This document shows positions 1 to 7,519 of a stretch of DNA of 33,703 nt, one piece after another (position 1 is the stretch's first letter; every line of letters starts with the position of its first letter). A program made the translations under genes and the position numbers. The stretch is from NCBI GenBank assembly GCA_023395755.1, contig JAEWYG010000041.1, forward strand, positions 1 through 33,703, read 5' to 3'. Source of the DNA: Actinomycetes bacterium (GTDB lineage Bacteria; Actinomycetota; Coriobacteriia; Coriobacteriales; Eggerthellaceae). Under the pieces are notes generated by a model, which was given only the letters and a program-made list of their open reading frames with translations, was not told the origin of the DNA and searched no databases.

Positions 1-881
1 GTACCACAGTACGCGTCAACAACGCTTTCTTCGTCTTTAAAAGCGGCAAGCTCCATAGCCTTGCGATACAGTACCTCGGTTTGTACCGCGTTTACCTGGT
101 AAAACGACTGCGATGAGATACGGAAACTCAAACCGCACAACTTATCAAGAATAAAGCCGGGGCCATAGAGCACGTGTTCGCGTTCACCTAAGATAACGTT
201 CGTCTGACGCTCGTTCACATTCTGCACGATGGTAGTTATAGCGGGGCAGCGCTTAACCAGTTCACGACAGAACGCTCGGGAACCAGGGAACTCGCGACCA
301 TTTGTTACCAACGTAACCAATATTTCCTCGCTAGTATGCCCCACGCGCACCACCACATGGCGCAGAAAACCACTGCCTACGTCTTCGCGGTAGGGCTCGA
401 TGCCAAATTTTGGCATAAGATTCCGAATGGCCAAAACAATACGCTTCGCCTGGGCATTCTCGACCAAGCAGCCATCGGTAGGTACAATACGATGAGAATG
501 GGCAGCGTACATACCACACAGTATCTCATGGCGCGGCCTTCCCGCCACACGACGAGCGCGTGCCTCTCGAGCACGGTCGCCACGAGAACTTCCTCGCGTT
601 CCGTCTTGAGCGCCCGAGGCAACACCGGGCAACTTCTTACCGGGAGCATAAGGAGATACCACCTTGTTGCGGTAGTGATACGGGTCTTCCATCCCTATGA
701 TAGGTTGCAACTCCACATGGCGAAACGAAGCGAACAGATCGCTCATGCGCGCATTCTTGCGAGCAAGCTGTAGCTCGTAGTGCTCTTCAATATGCTGACA
801 GGCACCACACTCTTGAGAAACAGGACAGCGGGGGGTAACAGCAGTTTGTAATCCACCATTACCAGACAAGGAATTTTGCAT
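1..881 (-). CDS. rlmD: 23S rRNA (uracil-5-)-methyltransferase, RlmD/RumA type (3' end cut by window)
   Basis: About 293 residues of a TrmA/RumA-family SAM-dependent enzyme that methylates a uridine of 23S rRNA; the C-terminal catalytic part lies beyond base 1. Visible: an iron-sulphur cysteine set near the N-terminus (CPVSQECGAC, residues 19-28, plus C138 in DGCLV), the family signature SSQSFYQVN, and the start of the SAM motif VDAYCGT at the edge. The usual N-terminal TRAM domain is missing because the first cysteine is at residue 19. An Arg/Ser-rich insert (residues about 85-119) interrupts the region between RNKVVSPYAPGKKL and ILCGMYAAHSHRIVP. ATG at 881 is chosen because GGAG lies eight bases upstream; this start is inside the end of the GntR gene (23-base overlap), suggesting translational coupling. 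The RumA/RlmC/RlmD paralogue cannot be settled from this fragment. Confidence 0.88.
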   Translation of the reverse strand, partial: MQNSLSGNGGLQTAVTPRCPVSQECGACQHIEEHYELQLARKNARMSDLFASFRHVELQPIIGMEDPYHYRNKVVSPYAPGKKLPGVASGAQDGTRGSSRGDRAREARARRVAGRPRHEILCGMYAAHSHRIVPTDGCLVENAQAKRIVLAIRNLMPKFGIEPYREDVGSGFLRHVVVRVGHTSEEILVTLVTNGREFPGSRAFCRELVKRCPAITTIVQNVNERQTNVILGEREHVLYGPGFILDKLCGLSFRISSQSFYQVNAVQTEVLYRKAMELAAFKDEESVVDAYCG

Positions 882-1509
882 TTTCGATACTCCAGTGCAC
901 GTCACGGATATAGCGTTGCAGTGCGGCCCCGTCTCGCTGCTCAAACAAACGCACGATTTCTGCATGCTCATCGTTGGCCTTGCGCAAGAGCGCGTCGAGA
1001 TCAGCGGCAGCCACATTGGCATACTCACGCTTCATGAAATAGCGGTTGAGTTGGTGAACAAACCCAATCAGGCGGGCATTGCCGCATTTTTTCACATAAC
1101 AATCGTGAAAATCATGCTGAAGGTCATCGTACTTCTTGTAAAGGCCTTTATCGATCGCCAGCTGCATGGAGCCATGAAGAAATTGCAACTGCGCAATATC
1201 GCCCCCCGTCATCCCGTCAACAGCGAGCAACGCCGCGCGCCCATCTAAGGGACCGATAATTTCCACAATCTCGCGAGCACTATCCTCGGTCACGCGCTTC
1301 ACATAGAAGCCTTTACGCGGCACGTTTTCCAGATAACCATCGGCAGCAAGCTGAATAAGCGCCTCGCGCACCGGGGTGCGACTCACGCCTAACGCATCAC
1401 ATATCTGCTGCTCGCTTATTTTATGGTCGTCGGCGAGCGATCCGCCGTCAATAAGATCGGCGATGTAGTCGTACACATGATCTTTAAGAGACCGGTACTC
1501 GTTCGTCAT
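859..1509 (-). CDS. GntR-family transcriptional regulator, FadR/FCD subfamily
   Basis: 216-residue DNA-binding regulator. The N-terminal winged helix (residues about 5-70) has the recognition-helix signature SRTPVREALIQLAADGYL and the wing VPRKGFYV. The C-terminal all-helical part has the length and the spaced Asp/His residues (for example HDFHDCYVKKCGN and a late VHW) of an FCD ligand/metal-binding domain. An in-frame GTG at 1518 would add three residues, but ATG at 1509 has AGGTGGG just upstream and is preferred. It is transcribed divergently from ddaH, and GTATAC boxes lie both 28 bases before its own start and over the ddaH promoter, so autoregulation and control of the arginine-type module are likely. 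FCD regulators usually bind small carboxylates or amino acids; a methylarginine or arginine-related effector is inference. Confidence 0.9.
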   Translation of the reverse strand: MTNEYRSLKDHVYDYIADLIDGGSLADDHKISEQQICDALGVSRTPVREALIQLAADGYLENVPRKGFYVKRVTEDSAREIVEIIGPLDGRAALLAVDGMTGGDIAQLQFLHGSMQLAIDKGLYKKYDDLQHDFHDCYVKKCGNARLIGFVHQLNRYFMKREYANVAAADLDALLRKANDEHAEIVRLFEQRDGAALQRYIRDVHWSIENAKFLVW

Positions 1510-1536
1510 AATACCCACCTATCGTGATGCTTTCTT

Positions 1537-1550
1537 GTATACCAATATAC
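1537..1550. promoter_or_regulatory. Candidate GntR operator at its own promoter
   Basis: GTATACCAATATAC: a GTATAC box followed by an ATATAC box, imperfectly symmetric, 28 bases upstream of the GntR start. The same GTATAC core occurs twice in the ddaH promoter. GntR/FCD proteins commonly bind TTGTATACAA-like palindromes, so this is a plausible autoregulatory site. Confidence 0.5.
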
Positions 1551-1764
1551 CATACGGGATGATTCTTTCTCTGAACACACTACGCGCAAGGAGCTGAATT
1601 CGGTGATTCACCATTAAACGACCCGCATTGTGCAGCGTTGCGCAACTCAGTGCACATGGGGTAAACACCGACGTCATCACTGCTGTCTGTCATCAGAAAG
1701 CGCCGAGAAACATAGGTAGAATACCCTGCGCACTTTCCTACTATGCTACTTTCCTTTTTCTCTC

Positions 1765-1793
1765 TTGATTGTATACAATATTCAGTATACAAT
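1765..1793 (+). promoter_or_regulatory. ddaH promoter overlapped by two GTATAC boxes
   Basis: A sigma-70-like promoter, TTGATT (1765-1770), 17-base spacer, TACAAT (1788-1793). The palindrome ATTGTATACAAT (1768-1779) covers the -35 end and spacer, and a second GTATAC (1785-1790) covers the -10, 14 bases away. This is the arrangement expected for repression by the divergent GntR protein. The untranslated leader to the ATG at 1850 would be about 50 bases. Confidence 0.6.
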
Positions 1794-1849
1794 ATTTTAC
1801 GGTAAGATTCAGAGCCAACCTGGCTCACCTTTGTTGAAAGGATCGCGTT

Positions 1850-2626
1850 ATGACCAAGTTTTCCCATGTCATCGTCCGCCGTCCCGCCCATTCCCTGGTT
1901 GAGGGCATTACCTCTGCCCCCGAACTCGGCCAGCCCGACTACGAAAAAGCACTCTCTCAGCACGACGACTACATTGCAGCCCTCAAAGAATGCGGCGTCG
2001 ACGTAACCGTACTACCCGCGCTCGAACAGTTCCCCGATTCCTGCTTCGTTGAAGACCCTGCTGTTATCACCCGCAAAGGTGCCATCATTACAAACCCCGG
2101 TGCCGACAGCCGCAATGGCGAAAAAGACGAGATTGAGCCCGCTGTACGCCAATTCTTCGACGATGAGCATGTGGCGCACATCAAAAGCCCCGGTACACTT
2201 GACGGCGGCGACGTCATGATGGTGGGCGATCATTTCTACGTAGGCCGCTCCGCTCGCACAAACGAAGAGGGTATTCGCCAGTTCTTTGAGATTCTTGAAG
2301 GTTGGGGTCTTGAGGGCTCCGAAGTGCCCTTGGAATACGTATTACACTTAAAAACGGGCGTAAACTATCTGGAAGATGGCAACATGCTGGTTTCTGGTGA
2401 GTTTGTAACCAAGCCCGACTTCGCGCAGTACAACCGCATCGAAATTCCCGAAGATGAAGCTTATGCTGCAAACTGCATTTGGGTAAACGGCACCGTTATC
2501 GTACCAGAGGGCTACCCCACCGTGCTTGAGGCTGTCCAGGGTGCTGGCTATAAAACCCTCACCGTGGATACCTCTGAATATCGTAAGCTTGATGGTGGGC
2601 TGAGCTGTCTGAGCTTGCGCTTCTAG
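1850..2626 (+). CDS. ddaH: N(omega),N(omega)-dimethylarginine dimethylaminohydrolase
   Basis: 258 residues, the normal length for bacterial DDAH, a cytoplasmic guanidino-group-modifying enzyme that hydrolyses methylated arginines to citrulline plus a methylamine. Family features are present in order: SCFVEDP (64-70), LDGGDVM (117-123), the catalytic histidine in VLHLKTGVNYL (H166) and the nucleophile cysteine in the C-terminal DGGLSCLSLRF (C253). It lacks the extra helical insertion of arginine deiminase, though arginine itself as substrate cannot be excluded. GAAAGGA precedes the ATG. It is followed by a terminator-like hairpin and then by an arginine/ornithine-type antiporter on the same strand, which suggests uptake of a (methyl)arginine and export of product. 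Regulation by the divergent GntR protein is likely from the promoter dyads. Confidence 0.9.
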   Translation: MTKFSHVIVRRPAHSLVEGITSAPELGQPDYEKALSQHDDYIAALKECGVDVTVLPALEQFPDSCFVEDPAVITRKGAIITNPGADSRNGEKDEIEPAVRQFFDDEHVAHIKSPGTLDGGDVMMVGDHFYVGRSARTNEEGIRQFFEILEGWGLEGSEVPLEYVLHLKTGVNYLEDGNMLVSGEFVTKPDFAQYNRIEIPEDEAYAANCIWVNGTVIVPEGYPTVLEAVQGAGYKTLTVDTSEYRKLDGGLSCLSLRF

Positions 2627-2655
2627 TCTGACAAGACTTCTCTCTTCGCCGCATA

Positions 2656-2695
2656 CGGCGCGCTGCGGCTTCGGCTCGGCGCGCCGCTTTATTTT
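2656..2695 (+). terminator. Rho-independent terminator after ddaH
   Basis: Stem CGGCGCGC (2656-2663) pairs with GCGCGCCG (2679-2686), followed by CTTTATTTT. The loop is itself GC-rich and could fold further. It lies 30 bases after the ddaH stop, so the antiporter downstream is probably expressed by read-through or from its own promoter. Confidence 0.7.
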
Positions 2696-2738
2696 CGACG
2701 CATGCAAAAGATTGCTGCGCCGCGTTAGCCTTCCCTAC

Positions 2739-2758
2739 AACCCCTGAAAGGAGGGGTT
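2739..2758 (+). promoter_or_regulatory. Hairpin enclosing the antiporter ribosome binding site
   Basis: AACCCCT (2739-2745), loop GAAAGG, AGGGGTT (2752-2758), ending directly at the ATG. The Shine-Dalgarno bases AAAGGAGG lie in the loop and 3' arm, so folding could limit initiation. Confidence 0.45.
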
Positions 2759-4222
2759 ATGTCGAACGCTACCTCGAAAACCCCCAACAAAGGATCGGTC
2801 ATCGACCCCCATGGCCTTGACTTATTCCGCCTAACCATGATGGTAATTACCGCCAGCATCTGTGGGGGCATTTTTGCACTTGCCGGCGATATGGCCGCTG
2901 GCGGCGCCAGCACCGGAGCGGTGCTGATCAGCTGGGTCATTTGTTTTGCGGGTGTGTTCTCGCTCATGATGTGCTTCAACGGTCTGTCGCAAGCCCGGCC
3001 CGACCTCACGGGAGGCATTTACGCCTACGCGGCGGCGGGTTTCGGCAAGTTTGTTGGATTTAATTCCGCTTGGGGTTACCGGATTTCGGCGTGTCTATCC
3101 AACGTGTCGTTCGCTATCCTGCTTTTTTCTGCCCTCGGATACTTCTTTCACCCCTTTGAAAGTGGCAACAACCTCTTATCCTGCATCTGCGCTTCGGCGT
3201 TTTTGTGGTTGCTCGTGTGGCTTGTGTCTCGTGGCGTAAAAGAGGCCGCAGGCATCAACGTTATCGTAACTCTCGCAAAACTCGTACCACTTGCATTGTT
3301 TGTGCTATCTATCGCGCTTTTGGGCAAGTTTGACCCTGCCATTTTCATGGAAAACTTCTGGGGTGAAGCAGGAGGCCCCGACCTAGGCACGCAAATCATT
3401 TCAACCATGATCGCTCTCGTGTGGGTATTCACCGGCATCGAAGGAGCCGTAGTTATTTCAGGACGCGCAAAGTATGCCCGCGATGTTGGCCGAGCCACCG
3501 TTATTGGCTTCGTTTCGGTGTTCGTGTTGTACTTAATTATTTCGCTTGAAAGTATGGGTGTCATGCCACGCGCACAGATGGCCGAACTGGCAACACCATC
3601 GATGGCCGGCATACTCGAACATGCCATCGGACCTCTTGGGGCTAGCATTGTGAATCTGGGCGTAGTTCTCTCGCTTCTGGGGGCCATGCTTGGTTACGTG
3701 ATCATTGCATCCGAGACACCCTTCGAGGCAGCGCGCCAAGGCGTGTTCCCCAAATCGTTCGCGCGAACCAACAAAAACGGTGCACCCATCGTTACCGTAC
3801 TCATTTCGGCTTCAATTACCCAGCTGTTCCTCATTGTGTCGGTCTTCTCAGAATCAACCTACCAGTTTTTCTATGCTTGCGCCGTATCCACCATTCTTAT
3901 TCCCTACGTGTGTTCGGCGGCGTACTACATGAAAATTGCTTGGAAGAAGAATGTTTCACTCGACCAAGTGCGTAAAACGCGATTGCTCGGCACTGTTGGC
4001 TTCGTATACACAGCATTTCTCGTATGGGCTGCAGGTGTCGTAGGCATCATGATTACCACCATTCTATTCGCCCCCGGCATTATTGTGTATGTCATTGGAC
4101 AACGAGAACGCGACGAAGCGATACTACCGAATCGGGTAGATAAGATTATCGCTGTTGTCATTGTGGTACTTATGGTGATATCAATTGGGCTTATGGCAAC
4201 GGGGACTATTCAAGTGCTGTAA
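2759..4222 (+). CDS. APC-superfamily basic amino acid antiporter (ArcD/LysP-like, APA family)
   Basis: 487 residues with about twelve to thirteen hydrophobic segments. The first helix carries the glycine-rich unwound stretch GGIFALAGDMAAGGAS (residues about 37-52), and DLTGGIYAYAAAGFGKFVGFNSAWGY is characteristic of arginine/ornithine, lysine and agmatine antiporters. Family members exchange a basic amino acid for its decarboxylated or hydrolysed product across the cytoplasmic membrane. Position directly behind ddaH on the same strand suggests the substrate is arginine, a methylarginine, citrulline or ornithine; the exact pair cannot be read from sequence. The strong AAAGGAGGGG precedes the ATG but is inside a small hairpin. 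No arginine deiminase, ornithine carbamoyltransferase or carbamate kinase gene is present in the window. Confidence 0.85.
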   Translation: MSNATSKTPNKGSVIDPHGLDLFRLTMMVITASICGGIFALAGDMAAGGASTGAVLISWVICFAGVFSLMMCFNGLSQARPDLTGGIYAYAAAGFGKFVGFNSAWGYRISACLSNVSFAILLFSALGYFFHPFESGNNLLSCICASAFLWLLVWLVSRGVKEAAGINVIVTLAKLVPLALFVLSIALLGKFDPAIFMENFWGEAGGPDLGTQIISTMIALVWVFTGIEGAVVISGRAKYARDVGRATVIGFVSVFVLYLIISLESMGVMPRAQMAELATPSMAGILEHAIGPLGASIVNLGVVLSLLGAMLGYVIIASETPFEAARQGVFPKSFARTNKNGAPIVTVLISASITQLFLIVSVFSESTYQFFYACAVSTILIPYVCSAAYYMKIAWKKNVSLDQVRKTRLLGTVGFVYTAFLVWAAGVVGIMITTILFAPGIIVYVIGQRERDEAILPNRVDKIIAVVIVVLMVISIGLMATGTIQVL

Positions 4223-4335
4223 CCTAAGACCGTTTTACGCGTGGTGCCGCTACAACGCGAGGTTACAATTCCATAACCGATAACCGCGCCCCTCCTCACC
4301 CGATGCTATAGTGCCTCGGATTGAAAGGAGCGCGT

Positions 4336-4704
4336 ATGAATTTTATCCTCCGCTGGCTAGTCACCGCCATTGCCACAGGAGTAGCGGTATGGCTGGTACC
4401 CGGCATTGATCTCGTTGGTGGCAATGAGGCATGGGTTGCCATCGCTCTCTTCGGGCTTATTTTATCGTTGGTTAATATTAGTATTAAGCCGCTTATGCAG
4501 CTACTCAGTCTACCCATCAGCTTCATCACGCTGGGCGTCTTCTACCTGGTAGTAAATACGCTCATGCTCTACATCGCGGCATGGCTGGCCAATGGTATTT
4601 TCCAAGTAGGCATTGATATCGTTACCTTCGGCAGCGCATTTGTGGCATCCATCGTAATCAGCGTCGTGTCAGCCATTATGAACTCTATCGTAGGCAAGGA
4701 TTAA
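4336..4704 (+). CDS. Small four-helix membrane protein, YvlD / phage-holin-superfamily-IV type
   Basis: 122 residues with four hydrophobic segments and almost no soluble part. The pattern WLVPGIDLVGG..., then SLVNISIKPLMQLLSLPISFITLGVFYLVVNTLMLYIAAWL, is typical of the widespread YvlD-like family (Pfam 4TM phage holin, superfamily IV), whose function is not established; the holin name is by distant similarity only. An upstream in-frame TTG at 4321 is not used here because it falls in the ribosome binding site: GAAAGGA ends eight bases before the ATG at 4336. It sits alone, with no phage genes around it. Next to it are the lrgAB genes, also membrane proteins once compared to holins, but a functional link is only suggestive. 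Confidence 0.8.
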   Translation: MNFILRWLVTAIATGVAVWLVPGIDLVGGNEAWVAIALFGLILSLVNISIKPLMQLLSLPISFITLGVFYLVVNTLMLYIAAWLANGIFQVGIDIVTFGSAFVASIVISVVSAIMNSIVGKD

Positions 4705-4733
4705 AACTCGGAATTCTCTGCCGAAACGCCCGC

Positions 4734-4797
4734 TACGTAAGCAGCCTCTCGTCTTTTCGACTCAAGCAATCGACGATGGCGAGAGGCCTCTTACGTA
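4734..4797. repeat. 64-base two-part inverted repeat
   Basis: Outer arms TACGTAAG (4734-4741) and CTTACGTA (4790-4797) and inner arms GCCTCTCG (4744-4751) and CGAGAGGC (4780-4787), separated by two unpaired bases on each side, with a 28-base loop. No T-run follows on the plus strand. It could be a processed 3' end, a transcriptional barrier or a small repeat element. Confidence 0.65.
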
Positions 4798-4862
4798 ATA
4801 ACAGAAAGCCTCCACGGCACATCGAAGCACAAGTCCTACAATAGCAATAACCAACACGTCTC

Positions 4863-4909
4863 GACACGAGGCGGGTGTGCGCCACATAGGCGCGCACCCG
4901 CCTCGTGTC
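4863..4909. repeat. 47-base hairpin in front of lrgA
   Basis: Two 21-base arms (4863-4883 and 4889-4909) enclose the five-base loop ACATA, complementary apart from one G-T pair. The arms are very GC-rich (core GAGGCGGGTG / CACCCGCCTC). No T-run follows on either strand, and the structure ends 27 bases before the lrgA start, so it would lie in or just before the lrgA leader. Confidence 0.7.
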
Positions 4910-4936
4910 CGTACTAACAAGCGAGGATTAAGCACT

Positions 4937-5455
4937 ATGCAGCAGTCTGCAAACGTCGACCACGACTCCGAACAATGCGTGTCAAAAAATGTAAGCAGTA
5001 AAAAACCGCGTCGAGAGAAAATTCAAACCATTGGAAAACGCTTCGTACGCCTGCTTGCACAGCTTGCGCTGATCATAGTGGTATACGCCACAGGATGCGC
5101 ACTTGCCTCAATCCTTCCTATCGCCCTTCCTGGCAACATTTTGGGCATGGTGCTGCTGCTTGCATTGTTAGGGACGGGATTACTTAAGACACACCATGTA
5201 GACGACGCTTGCGACTGCCTCATCGACAATATGTCGCTGTTTTTCATTCCTGCCAGCGTAGCCATTATGGGTAGCATGGCATTGCTTGAAGGTAATGTAT
5301 TGAAGTTCGCGCTGGTTTGCATTGTCACGACGGTGCTTGTATTTTTGGCAACATCGTACACCGTCGTACTCGTGTCGCGCCTTATGGCACGAAAGAGCAG
5401 CACTCTGAATACAACGGAAAACGACAAGTGCACTCTTGCAAACAAGGAGGCGTAA
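4937..5455 (+). CDS. lrgA: LrgA/CidA-family membrane protein
   Basis: 172 residues. After a polar, basic N-terminal tail of about 35 residues come four hydrophobic segments with the CidA/LrgA signatures LPIALPGNILGMVLLLALLGTG and LIDNMSLFFIPASVAIMG. LrgA works with LrgB in the cytoplasmic membrane; the pair was first described as modulating murein hydrolase activity and is now also linked to transport of pyruvate or other small carboxylates. A longer reading from GTG at 4877 would run through the GC-rich hairpin; ATG at 4937 with GAGGA nine bases upstream is preferred. The stop is five bases before lrgB, whose AAGGAGG lies inside the end of this gene, so the two are translationally coupled. 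Confidence 0.87.
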   Translation: MQQSANVDHDSEQCVSKNVSSKKPRREKIQTIGKRFVRLLAQLALIIVVYATGCALASILPIALPGNILGMVLLLALLGTGLLKTHHVDDACDCLIDNMSLFFIPASVAIMGSMALLEGNVLKFALVCIVTTVLVFLATSYTVVLVSRLMARKSSTLNTTENDKCTLANKEA

Positions 5456-5460
5456 GCATC

Positions 5461-6165
5461 ATGCCCGAATTCTCGCCTTCGTTCATACTCATAGCGCTTG
5501 CTGGTACACTCGCCTCATTCGCTGCGTTTAAGCTTTCCGTGCTTCTCTATCAGAAAGTGAAGTCGCCCCTGCTTAACCCACTCCTCGTCGCCGTAGCATG
5601 CATTATCTCTGTCTTATGTATCTTGCGCATTCCGCTTGAATCGTATGAGCAGAGCGTGCAGGTTATCTCTTTCCTGCTTGGGCCAGCCACGGTAGCGCTC
5701 GCCTACTCGGTATACCGCCAGCGTCAAATGCTGAAAGAGCATTTCATACCTATTTTTTCGGGATGCCTCGTAGGATCACTCGTGTCTATGATCAGCGCCT
5801 ATGCTCTCTGCAAGCTACTTGGCCTCGACGACGTATTGGCGCTATCGTTTGTTCCCAAATCAGTGACCACCCCTATTGCTATCGCGGTTTCAGAGCAACT
5901 GGGAGGCATCACCTCCATCACGGTGGCAGCCGTTATCGTCACGGGCATCATGGGTGCTATCTGTGCCCCGTTGATGAGTAAGCTATTCAGGGTTCGCAAT
6001 CGAATAGCGCGCGGTGTAGCCATTGGCACCTGTAGTCATGCCGTAGGCACCACAAAGGCCATCGAGATGGGTGAACTCGAAGGAGCTATGAGTGGTGTAT
6101 CCATCGCTGTGTCGGGATTACTCACCACCGCTATAGTGGTGGCAGCGACCTGCATCTGGCAATAA
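5461..6165 (+). CDS. lrgB: LrgB-family membrane protein
   Basis: 234 residues, the standard length, with several hydrophobic helices and the family signatures NPLLVAVACII, FLLGPATVALAYSVY, LSFVPKSVTTPIAIAVS and GTCSHAVGTTKAIEMGELEGAMSG. The last two motifs are the conserved core of LrgB/YohK/CidB proteins. It forms an operon with lrgA (five-base gap, ribosome binding site AAGGAGG overlapping the lrgA end). It is convergent with the alcohol dehydrogenase gene, and the two share the strong hairpin at 6168-6204. LrgAB is reported to move pyruvate in some Firmicutes; that role here is inference from family only. Confidence 0.9.
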   Translation: MPEFSPSFILIALAGTLASFAAFKLSVLLYQKVKSPLLNPLLVAVACIISVLCILRIPLESYEQSVQVISFLLGPATVALAYSVYRQRQMLKEHFIPIFSGCLVGSLVSMISAYALCKLLGLDDVLALSFVPKSVTTPIAIAVSEQLGGITSITVAAVIVTGIMGAICAPLMSKLFRVRNRIARGVAIGTCSHAVGTTKAIEMGELEGAMSGVSIAVSGLLTTAIVVAATCIWQ

Positions 6166-6204
6166 AACGGCCACGTTGCCAGCATCATGCTTGCAACGTG
6201 GCCG
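6161..6204 (-). terminator. Terminator between lrgB and the alcohol dehydrogenase
   Basis: CGGCCACGTTGC (6168-6179) and GCAACGTGGCCG (6193-6204) form a perfect 12-base stem. Read on the minus strand it is followed by TTTTATT (6167-6161), so it ends leftward transcription of the dehydrogenase operon; on the plus strand it would only give a stem after lrgB. A weaker dyad CACTCTA/TAGAGTG (6237-6276) covers the dehydrogenase stop codon. Confidence 0.8.
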
Positions 6205-6268
6205 CAATAGACTCTACACTCCCCAAGATATCAGGCCACTCTAATGACAGACAAAATCTGCCTGAATA

Positions 6269-7441
6269 CTAGAGTGCAATCCGATAAATCGCACGGGCAT
6301 CGTCCATCGTCAGCTTCATAAAGCTACCAAACAACTCGCCCTTATTTTCTCTCAATGTGGGAATCATGGGTTCAATATCGCTTTCATGTACGTCCAGCTC
6401 CTCCAACGTTACCGGCATACCAAGAGAGGCAAAGAAAGCACGGGTTTCATCAATAGCCGACAACGCGTCGGCATCCGGATCGCCTGTGGGCATCAAACCG
6501 AACACCTCGCGGCCGTAGTGGGCGAAACGTGCCGGATTTTGAGCATACACGTATTCCATCCATGCCGGAAACATAACAGCAAGTCCAGCACCATGGGTAA
6601 TCTGAGGGTACCGCGCCGAAAGCTCATGTTCTAAACCATGGGTTGCCCAGTCTTCATGTCGACCAACACCAGCAAGGCCCTGGTGACACAACATACCAGC
6701 CCACATGACATTCGCGCGAGCGTCGTAATTCTCGGGCTCCACCATAACGCGCGGAGCTTCGGCGCGCACGGTCTTCATAAGCGACAGGCACAGGTTATCT
6801 GTAACAGGCACCGCTCCTACGTCATCAAAGAAGCGCTCAAGCAGGTGACAAAACATATCGGTAAGGCCCGCAGCAGTCTGGTACTCCGGCAACGTGAACG
6901 TAAGCTCTGGGTTCATGAACGCTATCTTAGGACGCTGCGCGTTGTTCGGATACCCCGACTTAAGCCCCAGCTCATCATTCGATACAACGGTGTTTTTCGA
7001 TGCTTCGCTACCTGCAGCCGGAATGGTTAACACAACAGCGATAGGCAATACGTCGTCGGTAAGTTGCTTGGTCTCGAAAAAGTCCCACACATCGCCCTCG
7101 TAGTGGGCACCCACCGCGATAGCCTTGGCAGAGTCGATAACCGAACCGCCGCCCACCGCCAACACCCAATCGATGTCGTTCTCTTTACACAGCGCAATGC
7201 CTTCGCGAACCAGGCCAATCTCGGGGTTCGGACGAACACCACCCAGCTCTATCTGTTCGATGCCCGCTGCGTCGAGCGATACTCTCACGCGATCGATCAG
7301 GCCACTCTTTACCGCACTCTGACCACCGAAGTGTACGAGCACCTTGGTTGCGCCGCGCTCTGCCAGCTTCGCACCCACCTGATCTTCCGCCCCGCGTCCG
7401 AACACGAAATGAGTCGGCGACACGAATTCGAAGTTCTCCAT
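6269..7441 (-). CDS. Iron-containing alcohol dehydrogenase, butanol dehydrogenase (BDH/YugJ) type
   Basis: 390-residue NAD(P)H-dependent alcohol/aldehyde oxidoreductase of the group III metal-dependent family, cytoplasmic. The nucleotide-binding signature GGGSVIDSAKAIA starts at residue 97. Metal ligands of the family are visible: D195 and H199 in TDMFCHLLE, a histidine in WATHGLEHELSA (H268 or H272) and H283 in ITHGAGLAVMFPAWM. The reading frame extends upstream to 7501, but ATG at 7441 with GAAAGGA eight bases before is the normal start (MENFEFVSPTHFVFG). It follows the ZIP transporter on the same strand with a gap of 78 bases. Substrate range of the family is broad, so the physiological alcohol or aldehyde is not assigned. 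Iron or zinc as metal is family knowledge; a co-transcribed metal importer fits. Confidence 0.92.
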   Translation of the reverse strand: MENFEFVSPTHFVFGRGAEDQVGAKLAERGATKVLVHFGGQSAVKSGLIDRVRVSLDAAGIEQIELGGVRPNPEIGLVREGIALCKENDIDWVLAVGGGSVIDSAKAIAVGAHYEGDVWDFFETKQLTDDVLPIAVVLTIPAAGSEASKNTVVSNDELGLKSGYPNNAQRPKIAFMNPELTFTLPEYQTAAGLTDMFCHLLERFFDDVGAVPVTDNLCLSLMKTVRAEAPRVMVEPENYDARANVMWAGMLCHQGLAGVGRHEDWATHGLEHELSARYPQITHGAGLAVMFPAWMEYVYAQNPARFAHYGREVFGLMPTGDPDADALSAIDETRAFFASLGMPVTLEELDVHESDIEPMIPTLRENKGELFGSFMKLTMDDARAIYRIAL

Positions 7442-7519
7442 GTGATCGATTCCTTTCAACCTTTGATCCGCTGAGTGCTCACAGTATAGACGCTTTCGCA
7501 AGAACAGACGCCACCTTCC

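Noticed and set aside
336..773. Plus-strand open frame of 145 residues
   Set aside because: It lies opposite the RlmD-type gene, whose motifs are clear on the minus strand, and has no ribosome binding site.
4223..4335. Promoter before the YvlD-like gene
   Set aside because: TATAGT at about 4305 looks like a -10, but no acceptable -35 lies at the right distance.
4336..6165. Prophage lysis cassette (holin-like plus lrgAB)
   Set aside because: No endolysin, capsid, integrase or attachment site nearby; YvlD and LrgAB families are ordinary chromosomal genes.
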